NCBI GenBank assembly: GCA_949288625.1
Contig: CASEKZ010000010.1
Coordinates: 1 to 14,561 of the forward strand
Length of the DNA: 14,561 nt
Direction: 5' to 3'
Origin: an uncultured bacterium
GTDB taxonomy: Bacteria; Bacillota_I; Bacilli_A; RF39; UBA660
How positions within the stretch are numbered: position 1 is the first letter of the stretch; the number at the start of each line of letters is the position of its first letter. This document shows, piece after piece, positions 13,587 to 14,561 of the stretch. The notes under the pieces are model-generated. The model saw only the letters and a program-made list of their open reading frames with translations. It made no database searches and had not been told where the DNA came from. The position numbers were made by a program, and so were the translations under genes.

Positions 13587-14009
13587 ATGAGGGTATATTA
13601 CTTGTTTAAAATTAATGATTCATTTTCAAAGCTATATTATAACAAAACTTATTATCTTTATAAGATGTTAGAACAAATCTCAAAATCAAGCAAGAATGAT
13701 TTTATAATATCATATAGGTTGTTTGAACAAATGGCACTTCCATTTAGTAAAGCCAAAGTTAATAGTGACATATATAAACACTATGCGTATGATGGCTGTT
13801 ATTTAAAAACCCTAAACAAACACGTTTTAGATAATGGTGTGGAAAAAACTAAGCTTACTGTTTATAATACGTATATTAAAGTTAAAACAAATAAAAACAT
13901 AACCGAGTTTTTTAAAATTATTGGAAAAGAAGAAAACGTTTTCGTATGTGATTTTAATAATAAAGACTATTTTTGGCTTAGTAAAGTATCAACAAAAACT
14001 CTTGTGTAA
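13587..14009 (+). CDS. sirA: Sporulation inhibitor of replication SirA
   Basis: SirA binds domain I of DnaA and blocks new rounds of replication when a cell commits to sporulation. The 140-residue protein is close to the Bacillus length (about 148). It resembles SirA as I remember it at both ends: a start of the YYxFxI type (MRVYYLFKI) and, most telling, the C-terminal segment CDFNNKDYFWL (121-131), which parallels a DFNxKxYxWL stretch in B. subtilis SirA (YneE). The middle is divergent. Position supports it strongly: tkt lies upstream and yneF immediately downstream, as in Bacillus. In B. subtilis the gene is switched on by phosphorylated Spo0A, and a 0A-box match lies over the presumed promoter here. 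ATG 13587 follows AGAGGTG. Confidence 0.78.
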   Translation: MRVYYLFKINDSFSKLYYNKTYYLYKMLEQISKSSKNDFIISYRLFEQMALPFSKAKVNSDIYKHYAYDGCYLKTLNKHVLDNGVEKTKLTVYNTYIKVKTNKNITEFFKIIGKEENVFVCDFNNKDYFWLSKVSTKTLV

Positions 14010-14056
14010 AATATAAAAACATAGTAAAATTATATAAGAAAGGAAGTTAGATAAAT

Positions 14057-14266
14057 ATGCTTGAAAATATTTTATGGTGTGTTGTAGGACTTGTTGTTGG
14101 TCTAATTGTTGGATTTCTTTTAGCTAGAAAATTTATGAAAAAATATTTAAAAGAAAATCCACCAATAAATGAAAAAATGATAAAAATTATGATGCAACAA
14201 ATGGGAAGAACACCTTCTCAAAAACAAATAAATCAAATGATGAAAGCGATGAATAAAGTACAATAA
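14057..14266 (+). CDS. yneF: YneF, UPF0154 family small membrane protein
   Basis: A 69-residue protein with an N-terminal membrane span (about residues 5-24, CVVGLVVGLIVGFLLARKFM) followed by a basic cytoplasmic tail. The tail carries the UPF0154 hallmarks: NPPINEKMIKIMMQQMGRTPSQKQINQMM. Length and sequence are typical. The function of the family is not established. It follows sirA after 47 bases, as in Bacillus. The ribosome site is AAGGAAG. A possible promoter (TTGTGT, 17 bp, TAAAAT) overlaps the end of sirA but is only moderate. Confidence 0.93.
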   Translation: MLENILWCVVGLVVGLIVGFLLARKFMKKYLKENPPINEKMIKIMMQQMGRTPSQKQINQMMKAMNKVQ

Positions 14267-14283
14267 TTCATTAGCTTTTTTTT
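14243..14283 (+). terminator. Terminator of yneF
   Basis: Bases 14243-14254 pair with 14266-14278 with one bulged A and one G-T pair, and a run of T continues to 14283. The 5' arm lies inside the last codons of yneF. Confidence 0.65.
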
Positions 14284-14285
14284 AT

Positions 14286-14318
14286 TTCGACAATTTTTTA
14301 AAATTCAGGGCATATAAT
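14286..14318 (+). promoter_or_regulatory. Promoter region of the DUF1016 gene
   Basis: A perfect TATAAT lies at 14313-14318. No standard -35 is present, but TTCGACA (14286-14292), a second exact Spo0A-box sequence, lies 20 bases upstream of the -10, a long spacing of the kind seen at some Spo0A-activated promoters. The match may be chance. Confidence 0.35.
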
Positions 14319-14348
14319 AGTTAACCAATTGAAAGGAACTATTATATG
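14311..14348. repeat. 12-bp inverted repeat spanning -10 box and start codon
   Basis: CATATAATAGTT (14311-14322) is perfectly inverted at 14337-14348, with a 14-base centre that contains the ribosome site GAAAGG. The left arm includes the TATAAT box and the right arm ends in the ATG of the next gene. It is more likely a protein-binding operator than an RNA hairpin, because the transcript would start downstream of most of the left arm. Confidence 0.6.
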
Positions 14349-14561
14349 AATTACTTTGACGAAATAAAAACCATAATAGAAGAAAAAGAAGTAAATGAAA
14401 AAGTAAGATACATTGAAAGCAATAAAGAAACAGTAAAGACGTACTTTGAGATAGGCAGATTATTAATAGAAGCTCAAGGAGGAGAGAAAAGAGCAAAGTA
14501 CGGAGACAAATTAATTAAGGAATGGTCTTTGGAATTATCTAAGGAGTATGGGAACAATTAT
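14346..14561 (+). CDS. DUF1016/YhcG-type protein (PDDEXK nuclease family), N-terminal part
   Basis: The reading frame is open from ATG 14346 to the window end (72 residues seen). It contains the pattern of the DUF1016 N-terminal domain: YFEIGRLLIEAQGGEKRAKYGDKLIKEWSLELSKEYG (here split by description, residues about 33-69). Full-length members have about 330-380 residues and a C-terminal PDDEXK-like nuclease domain, which lies outside the window. Such proteins are often found near restriction-modification or other mobile defence genes, and the function is not settled. The ribosome site is GAAAGGA. Codon use is a little different (more GAG, AAG, TAC and GGA than neighbours), which fits an acquired gene. 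Confidence 0.75.
   Translation, partial: MNYFDEIKTIIEEKEVNEKVRYIESNKETVKTYFEIGRLLIEAQGGEKRAKYGDKLIKEWSLELSKEYGNNY

Overview
The window is AT-rich DNA (about 30% GC by eye) from a Gram-positive low-GC bacterium of the Bacilli/Firmicutes type. The gene order supports this: rnc-smc, comEA-comEC, and lexA divergent from a small membrane peptide followed by tkt, sirA and yneF, the arrangement known from Bacillus. TGA is used as a stop (for example where comEA overlaps comEC), so this is not a code-4 mollicute. A SirA homologue and a YjcZ-type mini-protein suggest spore formation or recent descent from a spore former.

Layout. 1-396: a possible 27-residue membrane peptide with its own terminator, then the rnc promoter. 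397-4042: RNase III and a condensin SMC with unusually short coiled-coil arms. 4097-4672: an unknown helical protein, convergent with peptide deformylase (4687-5235, minus). 5293-5466 (minus): YjcZ-like tyrosine/glycine-rich membrane mini-protein. 5591-6733: a SEDS-family FtsW. 6823-9521: overlapping comEA-comEC, the DNA receptor and channel for transformation. 9522-9774: no gene, but several hairpins and a terminator. 9775-10386 (minus): LexA, divergent from a 47-residue YneA-position peptide (10528-10671), with two SOS boxes placed on the two promoters. 10735-12687: transketolase. 14057-14266: YneF. 14346-end: start of a DUF1016/YhcG-type protein.

The most interesting stretch is 12740-13429, inserted between tkt and sirA. 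It has a sigma-A-like promoter, two tandem 47-48 nt repeats that each fold as an H-type pseudoknot, a 13-bp intrinsic terminator, and a ribosome-bound ORF broken by a frameshift. This is the layout of a type III toxin-antitoxin system, best matching the CptIN family: the repeats are the RNA antitoxin and the broken ORF is the endoribonuclease toxin. The antitoxin looks intact while the toxin is disrupted around the region where its catalytic Ser/Lys motif should lie.

Right after it, sirA has a perfect Spo0A-box sequence over a -35-like element. A 17-bp hairpin buries its Shine-Dalgarno sequence only in transcripts that enter from upstream, which suggests that translation depends on which promoter made the mRNA. 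The window thus combines housekeeping genes (chromosome segregation, cell wall, translation) with stress and developmental switches (SOS, sporulation, competence) and mobile defence-type genes (type III TA remnant, DUF1016).
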